A stretch of 64,000 nt of DNA from Piromyces finnis (taxonomy: Eukaryota; Neocallimastigomycota; Neocallimastigomycetes; Neocallimastigales; Neocallimastigaceae). This document shows positions 32,482 through 43,080 of the stretch, one piece after another. The notes below the pieces were generated by a model, which ran no database searches, was not told where the DNA came from, and saw only the letters and a program-made list of their open reading frames with translations. The stretch lies in NCBI GenBank assembly GCA_002104945.1, contig MCFH01000032.1:248001-312000 (forward strand). The letters run 5' to 3'. The first letter of the stretch is position 1, and the number at the start of each line of letters is the position of its first letter. Both the position numbers and the translations under genes were made by a program.

Positions 32482-33504
32482 ATGTTCACTCCGGTTCCTA
32501 ATTTCCCAGACGAGGTAAACCAACTAAGAGAGGATGCTACTCAGACTGCCAAGGATATCATTGAGGGTATCAATGAAAATTTGGTTTTCCGTGAAGATTT
32601 TCAAAATTTTTCCAATGATGTGAATAATCGTTTAAATGAAATCATGAGTGTATTAACCAATATGAATAATAATCAAACTGCTCAGAATGAAGATGAACAA
32701 CCATTGTTACATACCAATTATGATAGGATAGCTACTCCAAGACCTACTGTCTTTAGAGATGATGAATCTACTTCAACAAGATTTGATTTGGATCATGATG
32801 TTATCATGAGAGGCCGTTTTGCTACTCCAATCACTCAAGTGCCAGATCCAGGTATGTTCTCCGGTAAGACTAGTGATACCGATTTGTTTTGTCAATTATG
32901 TGAAGATACTTTCAAAACTCTACCAAATCGAACTTTACCAGAAGAAACAAAAATTAATTTTGTACAATCCCGTCTTCGTGATGCTGCTAGAAATTGGTAT
33001 CTTGCCAAGTACAAGGATAATATTTATCCATCTACCATGCAAGAATTGTTGGATGGACTAAGAATTGCTTTCTCAAATGTTGCTAGTTACAAGATAGCTA
33101 AAATCAAAATAATGCCTTTAAAACAACAATATGGTAAAATAAATGATTATATCGAGGAATTCCGCTCTCTTTCACAACAATTTAAATGGAATGAAGAAGC
33201 ATTATCTTTAATCTTTTATAATGGTTTACATCCCAAATATCAGGAAGAAATTGAAAAGATGGAGGTATTTCCAACCACCATGGAGTCCATTATAACTAGA
33301 TGTATTTTGATCGAAAGTTCTCTTTCTACAAAGAATAAGATTAACCAGTCTTCCAACTCTAAATCTAACAAGAAAAGAAATTCACATTTCAACCACCACA
33401 GATCATACAACAACAACAACAATAACAACAATAACTTCCAAAAATATAATAATAATTACAATAACAACAATTATAAAGCTCAAAAAATTAGTTCAAAAAA
33501 CTAA
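32482..33504 (+). CDS. Ty3 element B Gag
   Basis: 340 codons from ATG to TAA. The N-terminal ~110 residues are polar. The Ty3-type capsid follows (MFSGKTSDTDLFCQLCEDTF, INFVQSRLRDAARNWYLAKY, INDYIEEFRSLSQQFKWNEE, GLHPKYQEEI), about 130-285. The C-terminal tail is Lys/Asn-rich (NHHRSYNNNN…) and there is no CCHC zinc knuckle, so RNA binding may rest on the basic/Asn tail. The last codons AAA AAC TAA form the slippery site for entering pol. Gag would assemble cytoplasmic particles. The ATG at 32482 is the first in this frame after the primer site. Confidence 0.93.
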   Translation: MFTPVPNFPDEVNQLREDATQTAKDIIEGINENLVFREDFQNFSNDVNNRLNEIMSVLTNMNNNQTAQNEDEQPLLHTNYDRIATPRPTVFRDDESTSTRFDLDHDVIMRGRFATPITQVPDPGMFSGKTSDTDLFCQLCEDTFKTLPNRTLPEETKINFVQSRLRDAARNWYLAKYKDNIYPSTMQELLDGLRIAFSNVASYKIAKIKIMPLKQQYGKINDYIEEFRSLSQQFKWNEEALSLIFYNGLHPKYQEEIEKMEVFPTTMESIITRCILIESSLSTKNKINQSSNSKSNKKRNSHFNHHRSYNNNNNNNNNFQKYNNNYNNNNYKAQKISSKN

Positions 33505-33527
33505 ATAAAGGACTTCCATTGAAGTCC
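33495..33527 (+). promoter_or_regulatory. -1 ribosomal frameshift signal, gag to pol
   Basis: A AAA AAC (33495-33501) lies in gag phase directly before the gag TAA. An 8-nt spacer (33502-33509) follows, then the hairpin GGACTTC-CATT-GAAGTCC (33510-33527, perfect 7-bp stem). Slipping back one base at the heptamer enters the pol frame, which is open from there on. The heptamer is the type used by several retroviruses. The GC-rich stem stands out against the AT-rich context. Confidence 0.88.
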
Positions 33528-36500
33528 CATCACCACTCGAATACAAAAATATTAAACTACACTTTTCCCACTATCAACAAAGATAATACATTACCTTCAA
33601 CATTTTTTACTTTTAATACATATGTATTATCCAATAATGGAGGTACAAATAATGTACATAATAAAATTGCATGTACATCACTATTAGATAGTGGATCTTA
33701 TTGTAATTTTATGTCGTACAAACTATTACGTACATTACAATTACATCCTCATAAAATTAATAATGTTATCACTGTACAAGGTATCAGTGGTACTTCAATT
33801 GAACTTGATGAATATATCAACCTAAACTTTCAGTTAAAACTATTTATCAACAATAAATTCCATTTCATCAATTTCAAAGAAAAATTTTTACTAGCGGATT
33901 ATATTCCGACAGATTTATTATTTGGAAATATATTCATGTCCAAATATGAAATTCATTATAATTATAATAAAAATTATTTATATTCAAATTTAAAATATGA
34001 TTTTAACAGAAAGAAATTCAATATGAAGCATGCTACTAAATTTTTAAAATTAGAACAATTCATTTCTTATAATAGAAATGACATAAATGTTACACCTACC
34101 ACTTCTACAGGTGTAAATAACACAAAAAATAAAAATAAAAATTATTCCACCAATTTTTATAATTTAAAAAATAAAATTCATAATTTTTATTTCAGATCTA
34201 AAACCTTTAGTAAGAAGAAAAATGGTCGATTCCACAAATTTAACCCTAAACGTTCCAAATTTTTTAGAAAAGTTATATTAAATAAAAATAATTATGATAG
34301 ATATAATTATAATTATTTAATTCATACTTTTTTGTCCGAAAAACCAGAAGAAGTAAGCAATTTAGAAGAACATACTATTGAAGATATTCCAAAACCCTAT
34401 CGAGATTTGGCAAAAGTTTTCAGCAAACAAGAAGCTGATAAACTACCACCACATAGAATTACAGATTGTAAAATAGTACTAGAAAAAGATGCTACTCTTC
34501 ATTATGGTCCCATCTATCCCTTATCAGAAGAAGAATCAAAAGTTTTAGAAGAGTATATCAAGGAAAATTTAGAAAAAGGTTTTATTAGACCATCCGAATC
34601 ACCTGCAGGATATCCAGTGGTATTTCAGAAAAAGAAAGATGGTACTCTTAGAGTTTGTATTGATTATAAAAAACTCAATTCTGTAACGATACGTAACTCC
34701 TACCCAATACTACTTATTACCGACATTATAGAACGTGTCAAAGGTGCAAAGTATTTCACCAAGCTCGACTTACGCTCTGCTTATAATTTAGTTAGAATAA
34801 GAAATGGTGATGAATATAAAACTGCTTTTCGCACAAAGTTTGGTCACTATGAATATTTAGTGATGCCATTTGGTTTACGTAACGCTCCTGCTACTTTTCA
34901 GGCATTTATAAATTCTGTTCTCAGACCTTTCTTGGAAAAATCTGTTATTCTCTATTTGGATGATATTCTTATATTTTCAAAAACCTTAGAAGAACACCAC
35001 CAACATGTACGTGAAGTTCTTTCTAAACTATTAGAAAATAATTTATATGCTAAACTTCCTAAATGTGAATTTGACAAACCACAAGTTGAATTCTTAGGGT
35101 ATGTTATTTCAGGTTCAGGAATTGCTACCGACCCAAAAAAGATAGAGTCAATCAAAAATTGGCCTATTCCTACTACAGTTAAGGATGTACAAAGATTTTT
35201 AGGTCTTTGTAACTACTATAGACGCTTTGTAATGAATTTTGCAGACTTGGCTAAACTCCTCCACAACCTAACAAAAAAGAATGCAAAGTTCAAATGGTCC
35301 ACAGAATGTGAATCCTCATTTAACATTTTAAAAACGCGTTTAACTTCAGCACCTATTTTATCACATCCTGATCCTCAAAAACAATATATTTTAGAATGTG
35401 ATGCAAGTAATGTTGCTATCGGTTCTATACTTTCTCAATATGATTCAGAAAATCGTCTACATCCTGTTGCTTACTACTCCAGAAGTCTAAGTAGTTCTGA
35501 AGTTAATTATTCTATAACAGATAAAGAACTATTAGCCATTAAGGATTCTTTCTCTACTTGGAGGCACCTTCTTCTTGGTGCTAAATATAAAATAAAAGTT
35601 TACACTGATCATAGAAATTTACTTTATACTCTTGGAGGAAAGGTAGGTAATCAAAGACAACATCGTTGGCACCTTTTCTTTCAAGAATACGACTTTGAAC
35701 TTATATACAGACAAGGTCGTAAGAATGGTAAACCTGATAGTCTATCTCGCAGACCTGACTACATGGATAGGACTTATGAAGAAAAGCCAGAATATATTTT
35801 AGACTCAAAAAATGTAAAACTAATACCAAGTTTCATTGGTATTATGAGTAACTTCTTGGAACAAGTTATTCAATACTTAAAGGACGACGAAACTGCTAAG
35901 GATATTATGCTATATTTAAGCCCACATAATGACCAAAAGGCTTATAGACCATTTAGGAAAATGAACAAGTTTGAATTAAAAAATAATCTTATTTTATATA
36001 ATAACTTAGTTTATATCCCTGAGAAACTACGTTTAGATGTTCTTATGAAATATCATGAACAACCCTCTGCTGGACATCTTGGTATAAAAAGGACTTTAGA
36101 ATTGATAACTCGAAATTTTTGGTGGCCTAAAATTAAGGATGATGTCACTAAATTTATTAATTCTTGTGAAACATGCACAAGAAATAAAGTAACTAGACAT
36201 CGGAAATATGGAAAATTACAACCTTTAGATACTCCAGAACGTCCATGGAAATCTATAGAAATTGACTTTCTTTGTGGCCTTCCTGAGTCTAAAGGGTACA
36301 CCGTAATTATGGTAGTGGTTGACCGCTTTTCTAAAATGATTCACTTAGTGCCGTTTAAACAAGTTCCAAACGCAGCACAAACTGCAAAAGCTTTTTTGAA
36401 CAATGTATATCGTTTACATGGTCTCCCTTATGACCTATATACTGATAGAGGCTCACAATTTACAAGTGATTTTTGGCTCGAATTTTTGGATTTATTATAT

Positions 36501-37316
36501 ATTCATCCAAGAATAGCTACTACTGACCACCATGAAACTGTTGGACAGGTCGAGAGGTCAAATTCTTTTATTGAACAGTATCTTAGATGTTATTCCAAGT
36601 CTTTCTATCATGACGACTGGGTTGATTGGCTTCCACTTGCAGAATTCGCCTATAACAACGCTGTTAATGAATCAACCAAAGAAACACCATTCTTCATTAA
36701 TTATGGTTTCCACCCTCCGATGGATGAAATGACCCTATTACCACAATGTAATATTAATCATAAACTAGTTCAAAACGTTAATGATGCATTCAACCACATA
36801 AAAGAAGTGTTACTACGCTCCAAAGAGTTGTATAAAAGAAGAGTGGATAAAAGTCGTTTAGAAGCTCCAAAATTTAAAATTGATGATTTAGTTTGGATTC
36901 AAGCCCCACCTTCTCTAAATATTGAAAATAGTTCCAAATTAGCTCCTTGTAAATATGGTCCATATAAAATAACTCAAGTTTTGAGAAATAACAATTATGA
37001 AATCGATATCAAAAAATCACCTTTTCCCAAACACTATCCAATATTTCATGTATCTGAGTTGGAACCTTATAGATCAACTCCAAAAGAATTTTTAAATAGA
37101 ACTGCGGATCCAGAATCAATAAAAGATATAGTGGAAATATCTGGATTCCGTACAAATTATAAACAACAACGATATGAATATAAAATTCGATACAAATACC
37201 GTTCCGCTTATAATTGGGTACCAGCAAGTGAAGTAGAAGACAATCCACGTAATCAATACATTTATCAAAAATATTTAAAAAGTGGACGACATTATGCTTC
37301 TATAGCATATAATTAA
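33501..37316 (+). CDS. Ty3 element B Pol (protease, RT, RNase H, integrase)
   Basis: About 1271 codons entered by -1 frameshift from gag; a TTG at 33519 is not a real start. Using that TTG as residue 1: protease SLLDSGSYCNFM (DSG 57-59); RT with CIDYKKLN, FTKLDLRSAYNLV, and YLDD at 479-482; RNase H with D628, E670 and D697; integrase zinc domain (H846 and H853 region, C883, C886); core D916, D976, E1012; GPY/F-type region (CKYGPYKITQVL, HYPIFHVSELEPY); then a divergent chromodomain-like tail, about 1185-1245 (IKDIVEISGF, NWVPASEVED). No break is seen. With matching LTRs, self-priming signals and frameshift site this looks like a functional element. Confidence 0.95.
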   Translation, partial: LNKGLPLKSHHHSNTKILNYTFPTINKDNTLPSTFFTFNTYVLSNNGGTNNVHNKIACTSLLDSGSYCNFMSYKLLRTLQLHPHKINNVITVQGISGTSIELDEYINLNFQLKLFINNKFHFINFKEKFLLADYIPTDLLFGNIFMSKYEIHYNYNKNYLYSNLKYDFNRKKFNMKHATKFLKLEQFISYNRNDINVTPTTSTGVNNTKNKNKNYSTNFYNLKNKIHNFYFRSKTFSKKKNGRFHKFNPKRSKFFRKVILNKNNYDRYNYNYLIHTFLSEKPEEVSNLEEHTIEDIPKPYRDLAKVFSKQEADKLPPHRITDCKIVLEKDATLHYGPIYPLSEEESKVLEEYIKENLEKGFIRPSESPAGYPVVFQKKKDGTLRVCIDYKKLNSVTIRNSYPILLITDIIERVKGAKYFTKLDLRSAYNLVRIRNGDEYKTAFRTKFGHYEYLVMPFGLRNAPATFQAFINSVLRPFLEKSVILYLDDILIFSKTLEEHHQHVREVLSKLLENNLYAKLPKCEFDKPQVEFLGYVISGSGIATDPKKIESIKNWPIPTTVKDVQRFLGLCNYYRRFVMNFADLAKLLHNLTKKNAKFKWSTECESSFNILKTRLTSAPILSHPDPQKQYILECDASNVAIGSILSQYDSENRLHPVAYYSRSLSSSEVNYSITDKELLAIKDSFSTWRHLLLGAKYKIKVYTDHRNLLYTLGGKVGNQRQHRWHLFFQEYDFELIYRQGRKNGKPDSLSRRPDYMDRTYEEKPEYILDSKNVKLIPSFIGIMSNFLEQVIQYLKDDETAKDIMLYLSPHNDQKAYRPFRKMNKFELKNNLILYNNLVYIPEKLRLDVLMKYHEQPSAGHLGIKRTLELITRNFWWPKIKDDVTKFINSCETCTRNKVTRHRKYGKLQPLDTPERPWKSIEIDFLCGLPESKGYTVIMVVVDRFSKMIHLVPFKQVPNAAQTAKAFLNNVYRLHGLPYDLYTDRGSQFTSDFWLEFLDLLYIHPRIATTDHHETVGQVERSNSFIEQYLRCYSKSFYHDDWVDWLPLAEFAYNNAVNESTKETPFFINYGFHPPMDEMTLLPQCNINHKLVQNVNDAFNHIKEVLLRSKELYKRRVDKSRLEAPKFKIDDLVWIQAPPSLNIENSSKLAPCKYGPYKITQVLRNNNYEIDIKKSPFPKHYPIFHVSELEPYRSTPKEFLNRTADPESIKDIVEISGFRTNYKQQRYEYKIRYKYRSAYNWVPASEVEDNPRNQYIYQKYLKSGRHYASIAYN

Positions 37317-37718
37317 TTAAAATAATATTAATAAGTCAATAATTCTCTAAAAATAACTTTTACACTATTTACAAAATATTTTTATAACAACTAAATTTCG
37401 AAATTTAACTCATCACAAAATTTTGAAATTTCAACATTTCAAAATTTTTACACCAAATATTTTTCAATTATCATATTAATACTTTATTATTTTTTTATTT
37501 TTATTTTCATATTCAAAATCTGCAGTATCAATTTTATTATTAAAATTTTATCTACAAGAAAATTTTTCAAAAAGTGAAATTTCAAAAATCTCACAATGGC
37601 CAAGTGACCTTTTGAAATTATTACTTCCTCTCGAAAAAATTTTTTTAAAATCAAAAATTTTTACTTTTCGCTCCAGTTCATAGAATTCGTCTGGAATACG
37701 AATTCCTAGGGAGGGCGT
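37317..37718 (+). other. 3' non-coding region of element B with hairpin and PPT
   Basis: AT-rich with several TTTCAAAATTT-like words. Near the end an 8-bp perfect hairpin GAATTCGT-ctggaat-ACGAATTC (37683-37705) lies just upstream of the purine-rich tract AGGGAGGGCG (37708-37717) that abuts the 3' LTR, the likely polypurine tract. Confidence 0.7.
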
Positions 37719-38846
37719 TGTGAAGATATTAACTGGATTTAAAACAAATTCAGATAATATCTATAATTAATTAAACATAATAATTATAATTAAATAATTT
37801 CAATAATTATTTTAAAACACTTTTAAAAGTCACCTTTTAAATTTTGATTCAGTGAAAGGGTTATGATTTCAAAAATTTAATATCAATACACTATAACCCT
37901 TAACCAAAAATAAGCAAGTACGAAATAAGGTGTAACTCGCCAAAAACGATCGCTACGGCTGTAAGTAGTAGGCTGTGAAACCAGGTTTATTGGAAAGCTT
38001 AGGAAGAAAGCTACAATTTGGTACAATCGCGGTCCTTCTAACTGATCATTTAAGGAAGTTATGATCATTTAAAGATTTTATTAGGTAAATTAAAATCAAT
38101 ATGATATCAAGTATGGATCATAAATATTTCTTATGACTTGATGAAATTAAAATTATATCAATAGGAATTTTAGTTATATTAATTTAATTAATGATAACGA
38201 TTGTTACTAAAAATAGAACTAGACCCATTTAGGTGTAACAGTTAACACCTATAAATTAAATAATCTTAATTATTATAAAATAGGTTAACGGCAAGTTTTA
38301 TTAGAAATAATTTTGAAAATAATAATTATTTAATTATAACAAATATGTTATGGTAATATCAATTAATAATGATGAATTATTAATTGAATAGTTTTTATAA
38401 TTACTAATTAGGATCAACTGTTTAAATGATTAATCATATGTTTATTTTATTTTATGTCATGACAAACAAACAAACAAACAATCTTATTACTTATTTAATT
38501 ATATTACTAATATATTACATGTAATACTTTATTCTTATTAATATCAATTTAATAATCTGAACAAAGAATATAAAAGAGAATGAATTGAATTCGATTTTAA
38601 TTCTTTGTAAAGATTATAGTTATAATCTTAATTATATAGTTACTTATAATATCATTTATATTATTATTATTAGATAAATAAAAAAGTTTATAAAAAGTTA
38701 TTTTAAAGTAAATATAAATTTTTCATTTTTCATTTGGGAGTTTAAGGTGTTATTTTATAATTAAATTTAATTTCTTAAAAAACATTTTTACTATATAATT
38801 AATAACATTCTGACCTGGCCGCATAACCAAACCCAAAAACTTAACA
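37719..38846 (+). mobile_element. 3' LTR of Ty3 element B
   Basis: 1128 bp with the same sequence as the 5' LTR at all positions compared. Its right flank is inside LTR family E, unlike the left flank, which is a tRNA-Cys locus. Confidence 0.95.
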
Positions 38847-38851
38847 TTCAA

Positions 38852-39573
38852 TTTAATAATAATTAGTATTATTAAACTGAGAAGTTAAAATAAAATTTTA
38901 TACTTATCTTAATAAGAGTTTATTTTAAGGAAGTATAATAAACAACACAAAACTTTTAATGTTAATTTAAAATATTTTATTAATATTGTTTTAATAAAGG
39001 TTATTTATTATAATAGTTCTTATAATAATAACTCTGGATTTTTAAGTGGTATTCCAGAGTTCTTTTATTTATAATTTTTTAATAATTTAAAGTTTAATAA
39101 AAAATTTCTAATCTTAACAAATAATCTTTTTAGGAAAAGACTAGAAGAAAAACCTAAAAAGATATTCGATTGATAACTAATATATCAATCATCGTAATAT
39201 TAAGTAAAACCGAATAAAATTCGGAAAAACCTTAATATCCGATTGTCCTAATATTTATTTATATCTTCTAGTTGTTTCTATAAGTTATTTCAAGATACGA
39301 TACATAAATATAAAATACAAACGTAAAATAAAATACATAATGTTTCTTATAAAATGTAATACAAAAATTATTAAATAATAGAATAAATGAATGTTTACTA
39401 TTATTTTAGATAAATTACTAAATTAAATAAATAATTAATTAATATAATAATTAAATAAATTTTACATTTAGTAAATGAATAATTAATATTAATATAAATA
39501 ACTGTTTATAGTAATTTAAATGAATGTATGCTAATAATTTAAATAATTAATTAATTTAATAATTAAAAAAATA
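38852..39573. mobile_element. LTR family E, truncated copy, part 1
   Basis: Matches 30016-30775, including the hairpins and the invariant 18-nt loop at 39135-39152 with partner CTTCTAGT at 39265-39272. The left terminus is replaced by element B. Solo LTR-D is inserted at 39579. Confidence 0.82.
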
Positions 39574-39578
39574 ATTAA

Positions 39579-40612
39579 TGTAAAAGTTTTACTAAACTTA
39601 TAATTTAATATTAAAATATCAAATTAAATAAAAGGTTAAGAGATAACTAGGTTAGAAAAAAAAATGTTTTATTAAAATAATCTTAATTGATTTATAAATG
39701 AATAATTAAATTATGTATTATAGTTAAAATAATTCCTTTTTATTTTATTTAAAGAATATATATAATAATAAGATTATTTAATAGTAATACTTATTAAGTA
39801 TTAATAAGATAATAATCTTTACAAAGATTTAATTCATAAAACTATTCTAAACTATTTATACTATTTGTAATTTTACATTTAATAATAAAATAACTTTTCA
39901 ATACATGATTATATTCATAATATATTTTATAATACTTAAACTAAACTTAAGACTTATTCCTAATTATTAAAAAATAACTATTGTTTATAATATTCATAAT
40001 ATTAATTATTTCTTAATTATAATATAATTCATTGAATATAATATTAATAATTATAATCCTCTAGTTCAAAGATTATAAATTATGTTATTGAAATAATTAT
40101 TATAAAATAAAGTTAATTAGTTCCGGAAAATAATTTTAATTTAATTAAACAATAATTTTTTATACTTTGAGTGAATGATTTATGTTTGATATATCAGGGG
40201 TGATCATTCTCTGAATAAACAATTAATCATTGCTAACAAAATATCTTTAGATTGGAATATCTCGTGAACCAGCAGAGATATTGACCTGATTTTAAGATAT
40301 GTTGTTTGTCTCGAGCGTGGCTTTCTAACGAACTTAATTATAACCAAAATATTTTTATTCAAAAATCGTCATTCGTTGAGGAGATACGCGTGTTTTTTCT
40401 TATTCCATTTTAACGATAAGGGTTAAAGTTATTTATTATAAAAATTATTAAGGGTTAAGGTCATATTTTAACCTTTTCTAAATTTTTAAATATTTCTTAA
40501 TAAAATTTTATAATTTATTTGAAAATAAAATATTTGTTGATTTTGAATTTTCATAAGTGATTTCACAATTCCAAGTGATCTTGAAATTGTAATTTCACTA
40601 GTATTCGTGACA
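39579..40612. mobile_element. Solo LTR family D
   Basis: 1034 bp, TGTAAAAG to TTCGTGACA, flanked by the exact duplication ATTAA (39574-39578, 40613-40617). Inserted in LTR-E. The other copy is the one split by copia-2 (14366-20658). Its internal coding partner is not in the window. Confidence 0.9.
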
Positions 40613-40617
40613 ATTAA

Positions 40618-40661
40618 ATAAGAATTAATAATTATTCAATAAATAATTATTAATTTTTACA
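40618..40661. mobile_element. LTR family E, truncated copy, part 2
   Basis: End of LTR-E (…AATTTTTACA). It terminates 19 bp before the first base of tRNA-Cys 3, the position typical of Ty3-like integration at Pol III start sites. Confidence 0.75.
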
Positions 40662-40680
40662 CAACAAAAACAATAAGAAT

Positions 40681-40752
40681 GGGGTGTTAGCTCAGCGGTA
40701 GAGCAATTGACTGCAGATCAATAGGTCTTCGGTTCAAATCCGGAACGCCCCT
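40681..40752 (+). tRNA. tRNA-Cys(GCA), copy 3
   Basis: Identical in all 72 bases to copies 1 and 2. A run of six T follows at 40754-40759 as Pol III terminator. Its upstream flank differs from that of copies 1 and 2. Confidence 0.97.
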
Positions 40753-40792
40753 ATTTTTTAATTATAAATTTTTATCTATAATATAAGCAAGA

Positions 40793-41099
40793 ATGTTTAT
40801 TAGAAGTACATTAGCACCAAAATTAGCTGAAGATGTTCATAGTAGAACACTCACTGGTTATTAAATATGGAAAACATTAGAAAGTGTATATATAGGAAAC
40901 CAATCTAGTAAGAAAACTGATCTTATTAAAGAAGTAAACAAGATGAAATACAGCCCACAAGATAATATAACTAGTTTCGTAAACAAATTAAATTTAAAAT
41001 TTGAAACACTAGAATCCATGGGAGTCCATATAGATGAAGAAGAAAAGGCAGCCGTGTTATACAGAGGTATGCCTAAACAATACCAAAGGATAAATATAT
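40793..41099 (+). pseudogene. Copia-1 gag fragment
   Basis: Matches residues 101-203 of copia-1 Gag (MFIRSTLAP, IWKTLESVYIGNQSSKK, FVNKLNLKFETLESMG). An in-frame TAA at 40862-40864 replaces the CAA (Gln) of GYQIWK. The homology ends abruptly at KQYQ-INIF and merges into repeat DNA. It starts 40 bp past tRNA-Cys 3. Confidence 0.92.
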
Positions 41100-41109
41100 T
41101 TTTATTAAA

Positions 41110-42320
41110 CTATTTAAATTCAATTTATTTAATAAAGGATTTTCTAAACTTAAATAAAGTTTTGATTTATTTACTATATGGTTTGATTATATTTTAAAAT
41201 ATATTTAATTTATTTATTATTGATTTTAAGGCTTAGTTTATAAAAAAATTTTTTATTATATAAAATATTTATTGGTTAAAAATTATTTAATTTAAAAATT
41301 TTATTTTATCATCTAAAACTTAATCTTATCATAAAAATTAAATTTTACATAAATTTATATTAATGTATTGTAAAAATTTACAGTACATTAATTTAATACA
41401 TTATGCATTATTTTAAATAAATATTAAATACATTATTCAGTTAATACAATATTTTACATTAATATTACTTCAATTCTATAATTAAATATAGAAAGTGATA
41501 TTGTTTGTATCTAAAATTTAATAAATAAAAAATAAATAAAATAAATGATTTTTATACTTGTTCATTTACAAATCTTTGTTAGTTTAAAATATAAAATTAT
41601 TTTATTTAATTATAAAGTTTTAATATTTAATAACTCTTATATTATTAAATATATATATTATTATTATTTAATACATCTCGTATGTATATAATTATAATTA
41701 CAAATATTATTTTTTATAAATTATATGTCAAATTTTATAATGTTTAATTTAATAATTAGCTAATATAAATTTATTATATGCTGCAAGTCCAATAGTTAAT
41801 ATATGATAAGAATAATGTTACATGTAAAATATATTAAAATTTTATTAAATATAACATTATTCGTATCATATATTAATATATAAAATGAATGATTCACATA
41901 TTATGAATAGAATTAATTTAAATTTTAAACTATCCAAAATCATTTAATTTTAAATAATGGATAGTTCGAAAATTTAAAAATTTAATAACATTGAAAAACA
42001 AAAATAAATTAAATGAATGAAAATTAAAATTAAATAAAATTTCATTTTTATAACTATACTAATTGAACTCTGATATCTTATTTGAACCGTAGCATAATTA
42101 ATGGTGAAAATATCAGAGATAATAATATATTGATATTACACTACATTTTTATAGTTATAGTTATTTTTGTATTATTATTTAATTAAAATAGTTAATATTT
42201 TAAAGAAGTATTGAATTAGAATTACAAAAGTTGTATACTTCAAAGCACAATTAAAATAGTTAATGGAGAATAAAATTAATATTGTTAATTGGTGCATGTA
42301 AGAAAGTATTTTAGTAGTAT
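41110..42320. other. Repeat-derived AT-rich region, no gene
   Basis: 41110-41400 matches 14060-14340. 41455-41735 is a copy of repeat G. A near-perfect 23-bp inverted repeat (41798-41820 and 41852-41874, one mismatch, 31-nt loop) could be a foldback. A shorter inverted repeat, CTCTGATAT/ATATCAGAG, lies near 42067-42117. No coding sequence. Confidence 0.6.
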
Positions 42321-42325
42321 ATTGC

Positions 42326-42920
42326 TGTAAAATAATAATGTTAAAAACAGATTATTATTTTTACAATAAAACACAAAAAATATAAAAAATTAAACACTAA
42401 AATTAATAAATAAAATTTTCAATTTATATTTCTCTTTAAAAAAGCTATTAACTATATGATAGTCAATAACAACTACGTTTATTTAAAATTTGAAAAAAAT
42501 ACATGTATTTATACTAAAACTAATTAATTACACTTTTGATTCAATTTGAGTAATCTGTAAATTGAATACAGTCCATGTATTATCTATATATTATTTTAAT
42601 ATTAATAATACCATTTATAATATAATTATTATTAAAAATGCTAATTTAAAACCACACTAAAGTTAATAAACTAGTTTTAATTAAATAAAAACTTTTTTAA
42701 GCTTTAATTTGAATATTTAAATATTTAAATTTTAATTATCCATTAATTTAAATCTTTATCCAAATTACATTTTAACTTTAATATTTTAAAATTATTTACT
42801 ATTTAATTATTCCATAAAATTTTATTTAATAAATATTTTTCCATTAAAATATCAATATTATTATTTAACAATTACTAATTAATTATTAAATAATTTAAAG
42901 ATATATTTTATATCTTTACA
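42326..42920 (-). mobile_element. Solo LTR, chromovirus family A (diverged)
   Basis: 595 bp, TGTAAAA to TCTTTACA on the plus strand, in inverse orientation. Exact duplication ATTGC lies at 42321-42325 and 42921-42925. It is shorter and more diverged than the other family A LTRs, so older. Confidence 0.9.
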
Positions 42921-43080
42921 ATTGCTTAACAAGAGATAAATATTAGTATTTTTAATTAATAAATACTCGTTTATATTACTTCATTTGTTATTTAATTATT
43001 TTTTAAGAGAACAATTTTTAAATATTTAACCTTTGTTTTATAAAACTTATTTCTTTTTATTGATATAATAAATAAAAAAA

